Below, one piece after another: positions 8,167 through 16,141 of a stretch of 39,163 bases of DNA (the first letter of the stretch is position 1; each line of letters opens with the position of its first letter). The DNA comes from Bacteroidales bacterium (GTDB taxonomy: Bacteria; Bacteroidota; Bacteroidia; Bacteroidales; FEN-979). The notes beneath the pieces were generated by a model. The model was not told the origin of the DNA, made no database searches, and saw only the letters and a program-made list of their open reading frames with translations. The position numbers were made by a program, and so were the translations under genes. The stretch covers positions 1-39,163 of the forward strand of contig JANXZO010000055.1 of assembly GCA_025355465.1 (NCBI GenBank), given 5' to 3'.

Positions 8167-9345
8167 TTACGAGAAGGCGTTTTCGCCGGTGATGTCGTTT
8201 CCGGTAATCAGAAGGTGAACATCGTGGGTTCCCTCGTAGGTGATCACGGACTCGAGGTTCATCATGTGGCGCATGATGGGGAAGTCGCCGGTAATGCCCA
8301 TGGCACCCAAAATCTGCCGCGACTCCCGTGCCACATCGAGGGCCATCTTTACATTGTTCCGTTTGGCCATGGAGATCTGCGCCGGCGTTGCTCTGTCGTC
8401 GTTACGAAGCACCCCCAGGCGCCAGATGAGCAGCTGCGCTTTGGTGATCTCGGTAAGCATCTCGGCCAATTTTTTCTGGGTAAGCTGGAAAGCTGCGATG
8501 GGCTTCCCGAACTGAATTCGTTCGAGTGAATACTGCAGGGCGGTATCGTAACAATCCATGGCGGCTCCGATCACTCCCCAGGCGATACCATATCTTGCGG
8601 AGCTCAGACAGCTGAGTGGTCCCTTGAGTCCTTTTACCCCTGGAAGCAGATTCTCTTTGGGGACCTTTACATTGTCGAATACCAGTTCTCCGGTGGAAGA
8701 GGCCCGCAAAGACCATTTTCTATAGGTTTCAGGGGTGGCGAATCCTTCCATTCCCCGGTCGATGATCAACCCCTTTACAGTTCCTGTTTCATCTTTGGCC
8801 CATACCACACTCACATGACAGATGGGGGCGTTGGTGATCCACATTTTTGTTCCGTTCAGGAGATAGTGATCCCCTTCGTCGGTGAAGTGGCTAAGCATAC
8901 CGCCGGGGTCGGAGCCATGGTTGGGTTCTGTTAACCCGAATGCCCCGATCATCTCACCTGTGGCCAGCTTCGGCAGGTACTTCCGCCGCTGCTCTTCGGA
9001 ACCATACTTATAGATTGGATACATCACCAGGGAAGACTGTACCGAAGCCATCGACCGGATTGCCGAGTCGCCACGCTCCAGCTCCTGCATGATAAGCCCA
9101 TAAGAGATCTGGTCCATCCCCGATCCTCCGTATTCCACCGGGATGTAGGGGCCAAAGGCGCCAATTTCACCAAGCTCCTTAACCAGATGAGCGGAGAATT
9201 CATGTTTCTGGTTGGCCTCGTCGATGATGGGTATCACGGCACGGTTCACCCAATCTCTGATGGCACTGCGGATCAGCTTGTGCTCTTCGGTCAGGAGTTC
9301 GTCAACCTGATAATAGTCGGGGGATTTGTATCTGATGGTCGTCAT
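8167..9345 (-). CDS. gcdH: Glutaryl-CoA dehydrogenase (decarboxylating), acyl-CoA dehydrogenase family
   Basis: The 392-residue FAD enzyme oxidises glutaryl-CoA and decarboxylates it to crotonyl-CoA. It carries the glutaryl-CoA dehydrogenase signature: RSMASVQSSLVMYPIYKYGS with Arg97 to hold the distal carboxylate, FGLTEPNHGSDP, and the catalytic Glu371 in VITYEGTHDVH. Non-decarboxylating glutaryl-CoA dehydrogenases exist in syntrophs and cannot be excluded from sequence alone. Glutaryl-CoA is the expected product of 3-oxopimelyl-CoA thiolysis, so the gene fits the pathway exactly. It lies 71 bases after the 3-hydroxyacyl-CoA dehydrogenase gene; that gap holds a palindromic repeat. No electron-transfer flavoprotein gene is in the window. 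Confidence 0.9.
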   Translation of the reverse strand: MTTIRYKSPDYYQVDELLTEEHKLIRSAIRDWVNRAVIPIIDEANQKHEFSAHLVKELGEIGAFGPYIPVEYGGSGMDQISYGLIMQELERGDSAIRSMASVQSSLVMYPIYKYGSEEQRRKYLPKLATGEMIGAFGLTEPNHGSDPGGMLSHFTDEGDHYLLNGTKMWITNAPICHVSVVWAKDETGTVKGLIIDRGMEGFATPETYRKWSLRASSTGELVFDNVKVPKENLLPGVKGLKGPLSCLSSARYGIAWGVIGAAMDCYDTALQYSLERIQFGKPIAAFQLTQKKLAEMLTEITKAQLLIWRLGVLRNDDRATPAQISMAKRNNVKMALDVARESRQILGAMGITGDFPIMRHMMNLESVITYEGTHDVHLLITGNDITGENAFS

Positions 9346-9377
9346 AGTTGACAGTTATAAATTTTTTCATCCTGATC

Positions 9378-9410
9378 ACCTTCCTCTTCCGGGGGAGGGC
9401 CGGGGTGAGG
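9378..9410. repeat. Degenerate copy of the dispersed GGGGATGAGGTG-type palindrome
   Basis: A G/C-rich stretch with complementary CTCTTCC/GGGGGAGGG arms ends in GGGGTGAGG. It resembles the better-preserved copies at 16095-16140 and 17261-17301, and lies in the gap between the fused dehydrogenase/hydratase gene and gcdH. Confidence 0.6.
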
Positions 9411-9416
9411 TAGATA

Positions 9417-11882
9417 TTATATCTCGTACAAATTATCATAGTTATTCTCCCAACCCGGCAATTTACGCTGAACCGAAAGGTTCAGCGCAGGATTTTGTCC
9501 GCCGATATTCAGCAGGCGCAGTAAGGAGGTTGAAATATAGGGATTTTTTGCGGGATTGAACGTTTCTCCCGTTTCGCGGGTAAGCCTTTCGTCGTTGCAA
9601 CCCTCTGCCTGCGCATTCTTCTTCTGCAGGTTATAAAGCGCAACGGCATAGGGGACGGCATATTTCTGCCTGAGCCTGGCCACCTCGAAGGCGTGTTCGA
9701 GCAACGCATAATCATCCTCCCCGATCCCGTTCGACAATCCAAGTTCATATGCGCGGTTGGCAGTCATCCCCTGGAGGAAGAGCTCGTCGATGAGTGATTC
9801 GCCAAAACCCAGCCTTACCAGCTCCTGTACTGCGCCAAAGCCGCCCAGGATGCCGTATTCGATTTCTGGCTGGTTGTAGTTTTTCTTCACCCGGTAAACA
9901 TTTTTCCGCTCCAGGGAGTCAAACTCAACACCATGGAGAACCAGGTCAAAACGCTGGTTCAGAAAGTATGTGAACTCGGCGCCACCACCCCATTTCTCGC
10001 CAAAAACGCCGATGGTCCACACCGGCATCTCCTGGATAAACCGGAAGAGCCGCATCCCCGCCTTCGTGAAATAAGAGGCATCCTCCTCGCCCAGGAATTT
10101 GTATCCGCTCTTTGCATCGAACCACCCTTTGTTGAACTGCCGGGCATCGGCCCCGAGCATGCGCATTCCCTTGCCTGAGGCGGTAAAGATCAGCGCTCCC
10201 AGCGCTCCCTTCTCAAAAAGACCGATGGAAATACCCATGGCGTGGTCGAGCTGGTCGAGGGTGTTGCGGTTCCATACGTTGCCACGAAGCGGGTTGTCAA
10301 AGATCACCGAAGCTACGCGATCCTTTTTCGAGGGGTAGATGTAACGCAGGTCGTTGTAATAGATATCCATTTCCCCGGTAACGAAATTGCGCTGGCTTAC
10401 GGGGGTGCGGTAGATCCGTCCGTAGCCCAGCAGGTTTGACCACCCCCTGCTCTTCATGGTGTGGAGCAACGAAGGGGTCCCCGTCCTTGGTCCTGCTTTT
10501 CCGTCAAGATCGAACAGACCGCTACGGTCGGGATTTTCAATTCCTGCTTTTTTAACCAGCCCGGTGAAGCCGTCAATGCCAAAATGGTCGATGAACTTGT
10601 CGATGATCTCGCACAGTCCGTATTTGAAGCGGAGTCCGGTTTTCGTTGAGGAATCGATATCGGCGGCCGTGGCAAAATTATCCTGGATGAGATCCAGCGC
10701 ATAGAGCATGATGGGGAGTACATATCGCCTGAAGGTCTTCCCTCCCCTGTCGTCAGATTCAGCAATCAGGATCAGTCCGCCGATGCTTTTGATGGAAGAC
10801 TCTCTGTAGTCGAGGGCCTTAGCCTCAGACAGGGACCAGAAATCTGCAGGGTTGATCTCTGAGGTTTCAACATACGACTTGCTTTCCGGATCATACACTC
10901 CGCTGATCTTCTCGCGGTTTGAGGCACCGGTCCATTTGAAGAAACCCTCCCTCTCCTTTGAACAGAGGCCGATCCTGCCTGATTTCTGCAGCTCCTCGAT
11001 CCACAGCGGGTAATGGCGGCCATCCTGATTGTAAAGGCTCTTCAGCCGGTCGGAATCGGGAAGTGCTGCCCCCATGTGTTTCGCACATTCGGTGTAGGGC
11101 ATATGGCCCGTCCGGTCGAGCACCTGGAAAGGGTTGGCGGTGAGCAGTTCGAAAACCTGTGGCAATTCCACCAGGTCCTGGCCTGTTTTTACATCCCACT
11201 GGATGATGGCTGCCATCCCCTCAAAGATCGGGTCGGCTACATAACCGTGGTGGTCATTCCGCAGGGCGATCACCTTCTTCTCAAGCACCTGCTCGGCGAA
11301 GGCAACCCCTGCAGTGAAGCTCTCTTCGGAGGCATATTTGCCCTTCATAACATCAAAAAGGCGGTTGGCATGAAAGGGAAAGTAGCCATGACCGGTAAGG
11401 AATTTATCCCGCAAAAATGCGTCATTGAAGAGGACCGCCAGCTCTGCCGTGGTGTGTGAAGAGGTGTTGGAAAAGATAAACACAAGCTTTTTCAGGTCGG
11501 CGTACTTCTCGATATTCGCGAAGATGACCCTCTTCACCTCTATCTTTTCGGTAGCCGCCTCCCAAATGACCTCAGCCTCGCTGAGTAGAGCGAAATCCTT
11601 TGTGTAGGTTACCCGCGTCAGAAGAGCGTTCGCCTGTTCCTCCAGCATTCTGCCCCCTTCTGCCATTGACGAAAAATAGCTCCCGATATCCCTTTTTGCC
11701 CGTTCCAGCGCACTGTCGGCCACATCCACAAAAATGACCTCAAAACCGGTCTTGTTGAGGATGTCAATACCTATCCCGATGCCCATGGTGCCCGACCCGA
11801 TAATGGCAATCTTTTTAATGTTGTTGAGCCTGGCGACCTCCTTCTGGAGCAGTTTGTTTCCGTAAGCAAATACAGTTCCCAT
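9417..11882 (-). CDS. 3-hydroxyacyl-CoA dehydrogenase / enoyl-CoA hydratase fusion
   Basis: The 821-residue bifunctional beta-oxidation protein has the dehydrogenase first and the crotonase domain last, the reverse of FadB. The NAD site is IIGSGTMGIG (about 28-36), followed by the C-terminal dehydrogenase domains. The crotonase part covers roughly residues 520-750 and contains RVASVIFDNPLRGNVWN and GVFGEKWGGGAEF. In this operon it would oxidise 3-hydroxypimelyl-CoA (the ring-opening product) to 3-oxopimelyl-CoA, and possibly hydrate crotonyl-CoA. The thiolase gene lies 25 bases upstream. The first 20 residues before NNIKKIAIIG are longer than usual, so a later start is possible. Confidence 0.88.
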   Translation of the reverse strand: MGTVFAYGNKLLQKEVARLNNIKKIAIIGSGTMGIGIGIDILNKTGFEVIFVDVADSALERAKRDIGSYFSSMAEGGRMLEEQANALLTRVTYTKDFALLSEAEVIWEAATEKIEVKRVIFANIEKYADLKKLVFIFSNTSSHTTAELAVLFNDAFLRDKFLTGHGYFPFHANRLFDVMKGKYASEESFTAGVAFAEQVLEKKVIALRNDHHGYVADPIFEGMAAIIQWDVKTGQDLVELPQVFELLTANPFQVLDRTGHMPYTECAKHMGAALPDSDRLKSLYNQDGRHYPLWIEELQKSGRIGLCSKEREGFFKWTGASNREKISGVYDPESKSYVETSEINPADFWSLSEAKALDYRESSIKSIGGLILIAESDDRGGKTFRRYVLPIMLYALDLIQDNFATAADIDSSTKTGLRFKYGLCEIIDKFIDHFGIDGFTGLVKKAGIENPDRSGLFDLDGKAGPRTGTPSLLHTMKSRGWSNLLGYGRIYRTPVSQRNFVTGEMDIYYNDLRYIYPSKKDRVASVIFDNPLRGNVWNRNTLDQLDHAMGISIGLFEKGALGALIFTASGKGMRMLGADARQFNKGWFDAKSGYKFLGEEDASYFTKAGMRLFRFIQEMPVWTIGVFGEKWGGGAEFTYFLNQRFDLVLHGVEFDSLERKNVYRVKKNYNQPEIEYGILGGFGAVQELVRLGFGESLIDELFLQGMTANRAYELGLSNGIGEDDYALLEHAFEVARLRQKYAVPYAVALYNLQKKNAQAEGCNDERLTRETGETFNPAKNPYISTSLLRLLNIGGQNPALNLSVQRKLPGWENNYDNLYEI

Positions 11883-11907
11883 ATTCTTATTTATTGATCA
11901 ATATTTT

Positions 11908-13176
11908 CTAAATGATCTCCACACTCACTGCCCCGCCCTGCCCTCCGCCGATACAGGCCGATGCGATGCCGGTTTTCAGCCCCCGGCGCTTCAGTTCATA
12001 TACCAGGTCGATGGTGATGCGCAACCCGGTGGCGGCGATGTTATGACCCATGGCAATGGCGCCGCCGTTAACGTTGGTGCGGTCACGCGGAAGTCCGAGC
12101 TCCTTCTCCACCCCCAGGTATTGGGCCGCAAAGGCCTCATTCACCTCGAAAAGATCGACCTCCTCCTTTTTCATCTTCAGCTTGGCCAGCAGGTCATTGA
12201 TGGCCGGTACAGGGCCCTGTCCCATCACCTCGGGGGGCACCGTCGAAAACTGGTAACCCTTGATCTTTGCCAGGTAGGGAATGTGGTGTTTGTCGGCATA
12301 GGAACGCTCCATCAGCACGGCAGCCGCAGCACCGTCGCTGATCTGGCTGGCCGTCCCCGGGGTGACAAGTCCGTCGCGCTTAAGCATGGGCCGCAGGTTG
12401 GCAAGCTCGTCGAGGCTGATGTCGTACTTGGTCCCTTCATCTCGCCAAACGCTGTGGCTGTTGCCCTGCTGGTCGACAGTATCGAGTGTGAAAATACCCT
12501 TCAGATAGTTCTCCCGGCCCCCTGTGGCGAAGCGGTTCCACTGCTTCGACTGGGCATTGATGGCCCGGGTATGGCTGAGGAATGAGAACTCGTCACAATC
12601 TTTCCGGGTGATCCCGGTCTGTGCGCCATAAAGCTCTGCCGTCTTCGGCATGAGGGTGTTAAAGAGGTTGTGGTTGAACCCCTCCATCAGATAATCGCGG
12701 AGTGGTCCCTCCTCAAAATCCCATACGCTGTCTCGTTTTCTGCGCCCCTGGTGAATCAGGTTGGTTTGCGACATGTTCTCGGTGGCAAAGGAGAGCACAC
12801 AGCCGGCATTCTCGCTGTCGGACATCAGCTGGTCGAATCCGTCAGCCAGCACCTGGAAACCGGTTCCGCAGATGCGCAGGGTGGTCTTGCCTGGCGCCAC
12901 ATGAAGATTTTCCCTGTCATTGAACTTAGCGGCTACCCGCACAGCCACATTCCGGGGCAGGTAGATCTGCTGGTTCTGCGAATCGATGTAGATCATCCCG
13001 GCCACCACGCTGTCGATCTTTGTCTTCGCCAGATCCATCCCCGAGCGCAGGATGGCTTCATAAACAGCCAGCACGGCCAGGTCCTCGGCTGACAGGTAGT
13101 TGTAGTAGCCTCCATGTTTGCCAATGGGCGTTCTTGCCCCGCTAACGATCACTACTTCTTTAGGTCGCTTCTCCAT
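11908..13176 (-). CDS. Acetyl-CoA C-acyltransferase (FadI-type thiolase), probable 3-oxopimelyl-CoA thiolase
   Basis: This 422-residue thiolase has the nucleophile Cys103 in TLRICGTGF, His378 in GGAIAMGHNIAATGLR, and Cys408 in ASACIGGGQGGA. The MGHNIAATG variant and the longer chain set it apart from the 394-residue acetoacetyl-CoA thiolase at 2463-3647 and point to longer acyl chains. Next to the 3-hydroxyacyl-CoA dehydrogenase fusion, the natural substrate is 3-oxopimelyl-CoA, giving glutaryl-CoA and acetyl-CoA. The family call is firm; the substrate is inferred from the pathway. Confidence 0.89.
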   Translation of the reverse strand: MEKRPKEVVIVSGARTPIGKHGGYYNYLSAEDLAVLAVYEAILRSGMDLAKTKIDSVVAGMIYIDSQNQQIYLPRNVAVRVAAKFNDRENLHVAPGKTTLRICGTGFQVLADGFDQLMSDSENAGCVLSFATENMSQTNLIHQGRRKRDSVWDFEEGPLRDYLMEGFNHNLFNTLMPKTAELYGAQTGITRKDCDEFSFLSHTRAINAQSKQWNRFATGGRENYLKGIFTLDTVDQQGNSHSVWRDEGTKYDISLDELANLRPMLKRDGLVTPGTASQISDGAAAAVLMERSYADKHHIPYLAKIKGYQFSTVPPEVMGQGPVPAINDLLAKLKMKKEEVDLFEVNEAFAAQYLGVEKELGLPRDRTNVNGGAIAMGHNIAATGLRITIDLVYELKRRGLKTGIASACIGGGQGGAVSVEII

Positions 13177-13193
13177 ATATTTATTTGTTGTTA

Positions 13194-13236
13194 CCTCTCC
13201 GAAACCCCTCCCTGCCTGCAGAGAGGGGCAGAGGAT
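13194..13236. repeat. Dispersed palindromic repeat copy
   Basis: CCCCTC and GAGGGG arms pair around TGCCTGCA, with partial CCTC/GAGG outer arms. It fills most of the 64-base gap between the activase and thiolase genes and belongs to the same family as 16095-16140. Confidence 0.65.
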
Positions 13237-13240
13237 GTTA

Positions 13241-13987
13241 TTATTTACTGTTTAGCAACACACACCCGTAGGCAGCCAGAAACTGCGAATGTTCCGGACT
13301 GTCGGAGTCGGGGTATCTCTTCTTAAACAGGCTGACGATCATTGGATGCATGGCAGGCAGCCCGCCGGTTATCACCACGTGTTCCTCCACCAGTGCCATC
13401 TCCACCGACCTTAAAATGATCGAGTTGTAAATACCGATGATGATGTTGGGGAGCGTAGCCCCGTTCTTGATCATCCCGATGATCTCAGAGATGGCGAATA
13501 CTGTACAGAAGCTGTTGATCTTCACCTCCTCGGTAGCCTCTTTGGCAAAGGCGGTGAATTCTGCCGGGGTTACATCCAGCCGGAAGGCGATCTCCTCCAG
13601 GAAGGAGCCGGTCCCTGCAGCACACTTCCTGTTCATCTTGAACTTGTCGACCTGTCCCTGCGCATTCACCTGAATGAACTTGGTGTCCTGCCCGCCGATA
13701 TCGATGATGGAGCAGGCACGCTGGTACACCTGGTAAACCGCCCTGGAGAGAGCGATCAGCTCAGAGTTGGAGACAAACGGCACCTTGATCTGCTCGCGGC
13801 CGTAGCCACAGGTGTAAACCGGGTAGGCTATCTCATACTTTTCCGAAAAATGGGCCACGATCTTGGCCGAGGCGTTGTTGAAGTCATATCCCGACTTCAC
13901 GCAATGAACCTCGGTGAGCCGGTTTTCTTCATCTACCAGAACCCCTTTCGTATATGATGACCCGAGATCGATACCCAGACGATACAT
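13241..13987 (-). CDS. CoA-substrate-specific enzyme activase (HgdC/BcrA-BcrD/DCCP-R family), stand-alone
   Basis: The 248-residue ASKHA-fold ATPase uses ATP hydrolysis to push an electron from a [4Fe-4S] cluster shared by a homodimer into a partner enzyme. Motifs: DLGSSYTKG (7-15), GYGR (61-64), DIGGQDTKF (96-104), cluster ligands Cys122 (KCAAGTGSF) and Cys161 (NSFCTVF), and ITGG (206-209). Unlike BcrA it lacks the long central insertion, and it keeps the DIGGQDTK motif that BcrD has lost, so it is the HgdC or double-cubane-reductase type. It lies 12 bases after the HgdB-like gene, so the two form a matched pair, separate from the BcrABCD set in the same block. Confidence 0.87.
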   Translation of the reverse strand: MYRLGIDLGSSYTKGVLVDEENRLTEVHCVKSGYDFNNASAKIVAHFSEKYEIAYPVYTCGYGREQIKVPFVSNSELIALSRAVYQVYQRACSIIDIGGQDTKFIQVNAQGQVDKFKMNRKCAAGTGSFLEEIAFRLDVTPAEFTAFAKEATEEVKINSFCTVFAISEIIGMIKNGATLPNIIIGIYNSIILRSVEMALVEEHVVITGGLPAMHPMIVSLFKKRYPDSDSPEHSQFLAAYGCVLLNSK

Positions 13988-13999
13988 GCCGATTTACGA

Positions 14000-15253
14000 T
14001 TATTTTGTTTGTCCGGCCAGTTGCTCTATGAAAGTTTCTATGGCGATGATGCTCTGCTCCTCGCTGTAGCAGCGGGGATCGTTCAGGTCGCCATTGATCT
14101 CGAGGAACGGGATGCCGGTGGTTTTAAAGAGGCGGTTCTGCAGCCCGAAGCGGTTGTTTGAGTTCCGGGCACAGGTTTTCGACTCGTGGTAGATGATCCC
14201 CTGCACGGTAAACTCCTTCATCAGTTTCTCCAGTACGTTCTCCTTTACGCTGTCGGATCGTACGATGAAGAGCTTGCTATAGGCGAGTGCTGACGATTCA
14301 AACGGGTCGGCCGGATCGAGGTCATCGAAAACCCAGCTGTTGCAATAGGTTGAAGCGACAATGCAGGTGTCGAGTTTGGCAAACAGCTTGGCCATGCTGC
14401 TCAGCCTGTACCATAAAGGCATGCCCTCCCAGTAGATTCTGAAACGTTCAACTGGCACAGCACTGACATTGGTAGCGATCCTCCCCTCCAGTTCGGCAAG
14501 CAGTATTTTATAATATTCCACGGCATGTGTCGTCCCCCGCATCACCACGATGGGCCCCATGTGTATGGCAGCGTCGAAGAAATTGATGGGCGACGGGAGA
14601 TGTTTCGCCTTCTGCAGCACCTGTTTCCAGAGTACGCATCCATCGTGCGATAACCCGACAGTTTCACGGAAGGCGTCCATGTCGAACTTCCGGCCGGACA
14701 CCTTTTCAATCTCGGGAATGATGCGGTGGTACTGGTCTGATACCCCTTTGATAATCTCCGGGTTCAGCTCGCCGATACAAAGCGGGGTGTGTATCCCCAC
14801 AACGGGCACATGGAAATGGCGGCCATAAAAGCAGAACCAGTCCTCCACCTCGCGACACTGGTTGGTATTATAAACGAGGATGTCGGGACGGGGCACCGAG
14901 GTGAATCCCATCTTCTGAAGCGGGGTCTCATTCTGCAGGAAAGCACCGATGTCGCTGGTGAGGTAGGAGCAGATGTCGGGCGAATAGCCATGGGCAACAG
15001 CCGTCGGGATGTACTTGTCGGCATTCTTTCCGGCCCCCAGCATCGCCCCGTGGTTTTCTGGAAAGTATACCTCGAATCCCATCGAATAGAGCAGTTCAGC
15101 AGGCCCCACACTGGTGCACCAGGCGACCTTCCGGCTACGGGTTTCGGCAGCCTCCTTCAGCCGCGCGAAATAGCCGTCCATGGTCAACCGAAGGTCATTG
15201 GCCGACCGCAGTTTTACCAGCTCTTTTTTGTCCGTGGTTGTGTTTTGGTTCAT
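14000..15253 (-). CDS. HgdB/BcrB-family Fe-S reductase or dehydratase component, possible double-cubane cluster protein
   Basis: The start is taken at the ATG at 15253 (417 residues, MNQNTTT). The frame is open to 15322, but that extension lies in a palindromic repeat. The protein belongs to the 2-hydroxyacyl-CoA dehydratase / benzoyl-CoA reductase component family. Cysteines at the three family positions are Cys95 (HGYSPDICSY), Cys133 (TNQC) and Cys361 (ESKTC); further cysteines include 46 (AWCTS), 141, 159 and 395 (PRCYS). There is only one such gene here and it pairs with a homodimer-type activase. This fits a homodimeric double-cubane cluster protein (DCCP, YjiM-like) at least as well as a two-subunit dehydratase. 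Its substrate is unknown. Its place between dch and the thiolase suggests an additional low-potential reduction or dehydration in aromatic degradation. Confidence 0.75.
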   Translation of the reverse strand: MNQNTTTDKKELVKLRSANDLRLTMDGYFARLKEAAETRSRKVAWCTSVGPAELLYSMGFEVYFPENHGAMLGAGKNADKYIPTAVAHGYSPDICSYLTSDIGAFLQNETPLQKMGFTSVPRPDILVYNTNQCREVEDWFCFYGRHFHVPVVGIHTPLCIGELNPEIIKGVSDQYHRIIPEIEKVSGRKFDMDAFRETVGLSHDGCVLWKQVLQKAKHLPSPINFFDAAIHMGPIVVMRGTTHAVEYYKILLAELEGRIATNVSAVPVERFRIYWEGMPLWYRLSSMAKLFAKLDTCIVASTYCNSWVFDDLDPADPFESSALAYSKLFIVRSDSVKENVLEKLMKEFTVQGIIYHESKTCARNSNNRFGLQNRLFKTTGIPFLEINGDLNDPRCYSEEQSIIAIETFIEQLAGQTK

Positions 15254-15271
15254 GAGCAGACGTGATTTATT

Positions 15272-15306
15272 GCCCCTCCCCTGGAAGGGGAAGGAGGGCT
15301 GAGGTG
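15272..15306. repeat. Dispersed palindromic repeat copy
   Basis: CCCCTCCCCTGG and GGGGAAGGAGGG arms are followed by CTGAGGTG. It fills the gap between dch and the HgdB-like gene and is a member of the family described at 16095-16140. Confidence 0.65.
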
Positions 15307-16080
15307 TTAACAATTTCTCCAAATCGGTTTTCTCTTTTCGATAAAGGCGTTGATCCCCTCATTGGCATCGTGGGTCTCCATCATTTCATTCACATACATG
15401 CTGGCAAATTCGGGGAGTTGCCTGAGCATGAAGAAATCAAAGGAGGCCCTGGCAGCCCGGGTGGCAAAACGCAGCGCCGAGGCGCTCTTTCCGAGAATGT
15501 TTTTCCGGATCCACTCCTCTGTGGCGGCATCCAATGCAGCCTTATCTTCAAATACCTCGTTCACAAGACCGATCGATTTGGCCTCCTCAGCTGTAATAAT
15601 CCTGCCGGTGATCAGCAACTCCTCCGCCCTGGCGTTGCCCACTTTTAACGGGAGCATCACAGAGGCGGGAGGTGCGAAAACACCCAGGATGACCTCGGGC
15701 TGACCGATCTTCGCGCTCTTGTCGGCAAAGATGAAATTGCAGGCCAGCGGAAGTTCAAACCCGCCCCCCAGGCACTGTCCCGACAGCTTGGCCAGCGTGG
15801 GAATGTGGAGTTCGATCAGGGCGAAAAACATCCGGTGAAACCCCTCCAGCATGGCGGCAGCCATTTCTTTGGTATGTTCAGCCACACTGGCGCCGTAAGA
15901 GAAGTTGTTGCGGGCCCCCTCAAAGGTGATCAGCTTGACATCCTGTTTCTCCTTCAGCGAAGCCAGGAACTCCGTGATCTCCGCCATCATGATGGCATCG
16001 AGAATGTTGGCCTTGCCGTCGTCGAGGATAACCCTGGCCACAGCACCGTCAGACAGAAATTCGGTTTTGATCTTTTGCAT
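15307..16080 (-). CDS. dch: Cyclohexa-1,5-diene-1-carbonyl-CoA hydratase
   Basis: The 257-residue crotonase-fold enzyme hydrates the dienoyl-CoA made by benzoyl-CoA reductase to 6-hydroxycyclohex-1-ene-1-carbonyl-CoA. The oxyanion-hole stretches are NFSYGASVAEHT (59-70) and SGQCLGGGFELPLA (100-113), followed by KIGQPEVILGVFAP, a run typical of Dch. The length equals that recalled for Thauera Dch. It is directly downstream of oah and had, the enzymes of the next two steps, and the gap to oah holds an 18-bp-arm hairpin. Crotonases are hard to separate by sequence alone, so the neighbours weigh strongly in this call. Confidence 0.88.
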   Translation of the reverse strand: MQKIKTEFLSDGAVARVILDDGKANILDAIMMAEITEFLASLKEKQDVKLITFEGARNNFSYGASVAEHTKEMAAAMLEGFHRMFFALIELHIPTLAKLSGQCLGGGFELPLACNFIFADKSAKIGQPEVILGVFAPPASVMLPLKVGNARAEELLITGRIITAEEAKSIGLVNEVFEDKAALDAATEEWIRKNILGKSASALRFATRAARASFDFFMLRQLPEFASMYVNEMMETHDANEGINAFIEKRKPIWRNC

Positions 16081-16094
16081 AGTAAAGTTTTTTT

Positions 16095-16140
16095 ACCCAC
16101 CTCATCCCCTCCCTGCCGGCAAGGAGGGGATGAGGTGGGT
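16095..16140. repeat. Best-preserved copy of the dispersed palindromic repeat
   Basis: A perfect 18-bp inverted repeat, ACCCACCTCATCCCCTCC with its complement, surrounds a 10-base centre (CTGCCGGCAA). It fills the 61-base gap between oah and dch. As RNA it would make a very stable hairpin. No T-run follows on the minus strand, so an intercistronic stability element or an inert palindromic repeat is more likely than a terminator. Confidence 0.88.
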
Positions 16141-16141
16141 A

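Noticed and set aside
11908-13176. Thiolase with a damaged active site because of GHNIAATG instead of GHPxGxTG
   Set aside because: The variant is usual in FadI-like thiolases, and Cys103, His378 and Cys408 are all present.
15254-15322. N-terminal extension of the HgdB-like protein starting at 15322
   Set aside because: The extra 23 codons lie in a palindromic repeat and overlap the end of dch; the ATG at 15253 gives a normal family beginning.
16095-16140. Rho-independent terminator between oah and dch
   Set aside because: The hairpin is strong, but no T-run follows in the direction of transcription, and the same element recurs in most of the longer gaps of the block and inside tsaB.
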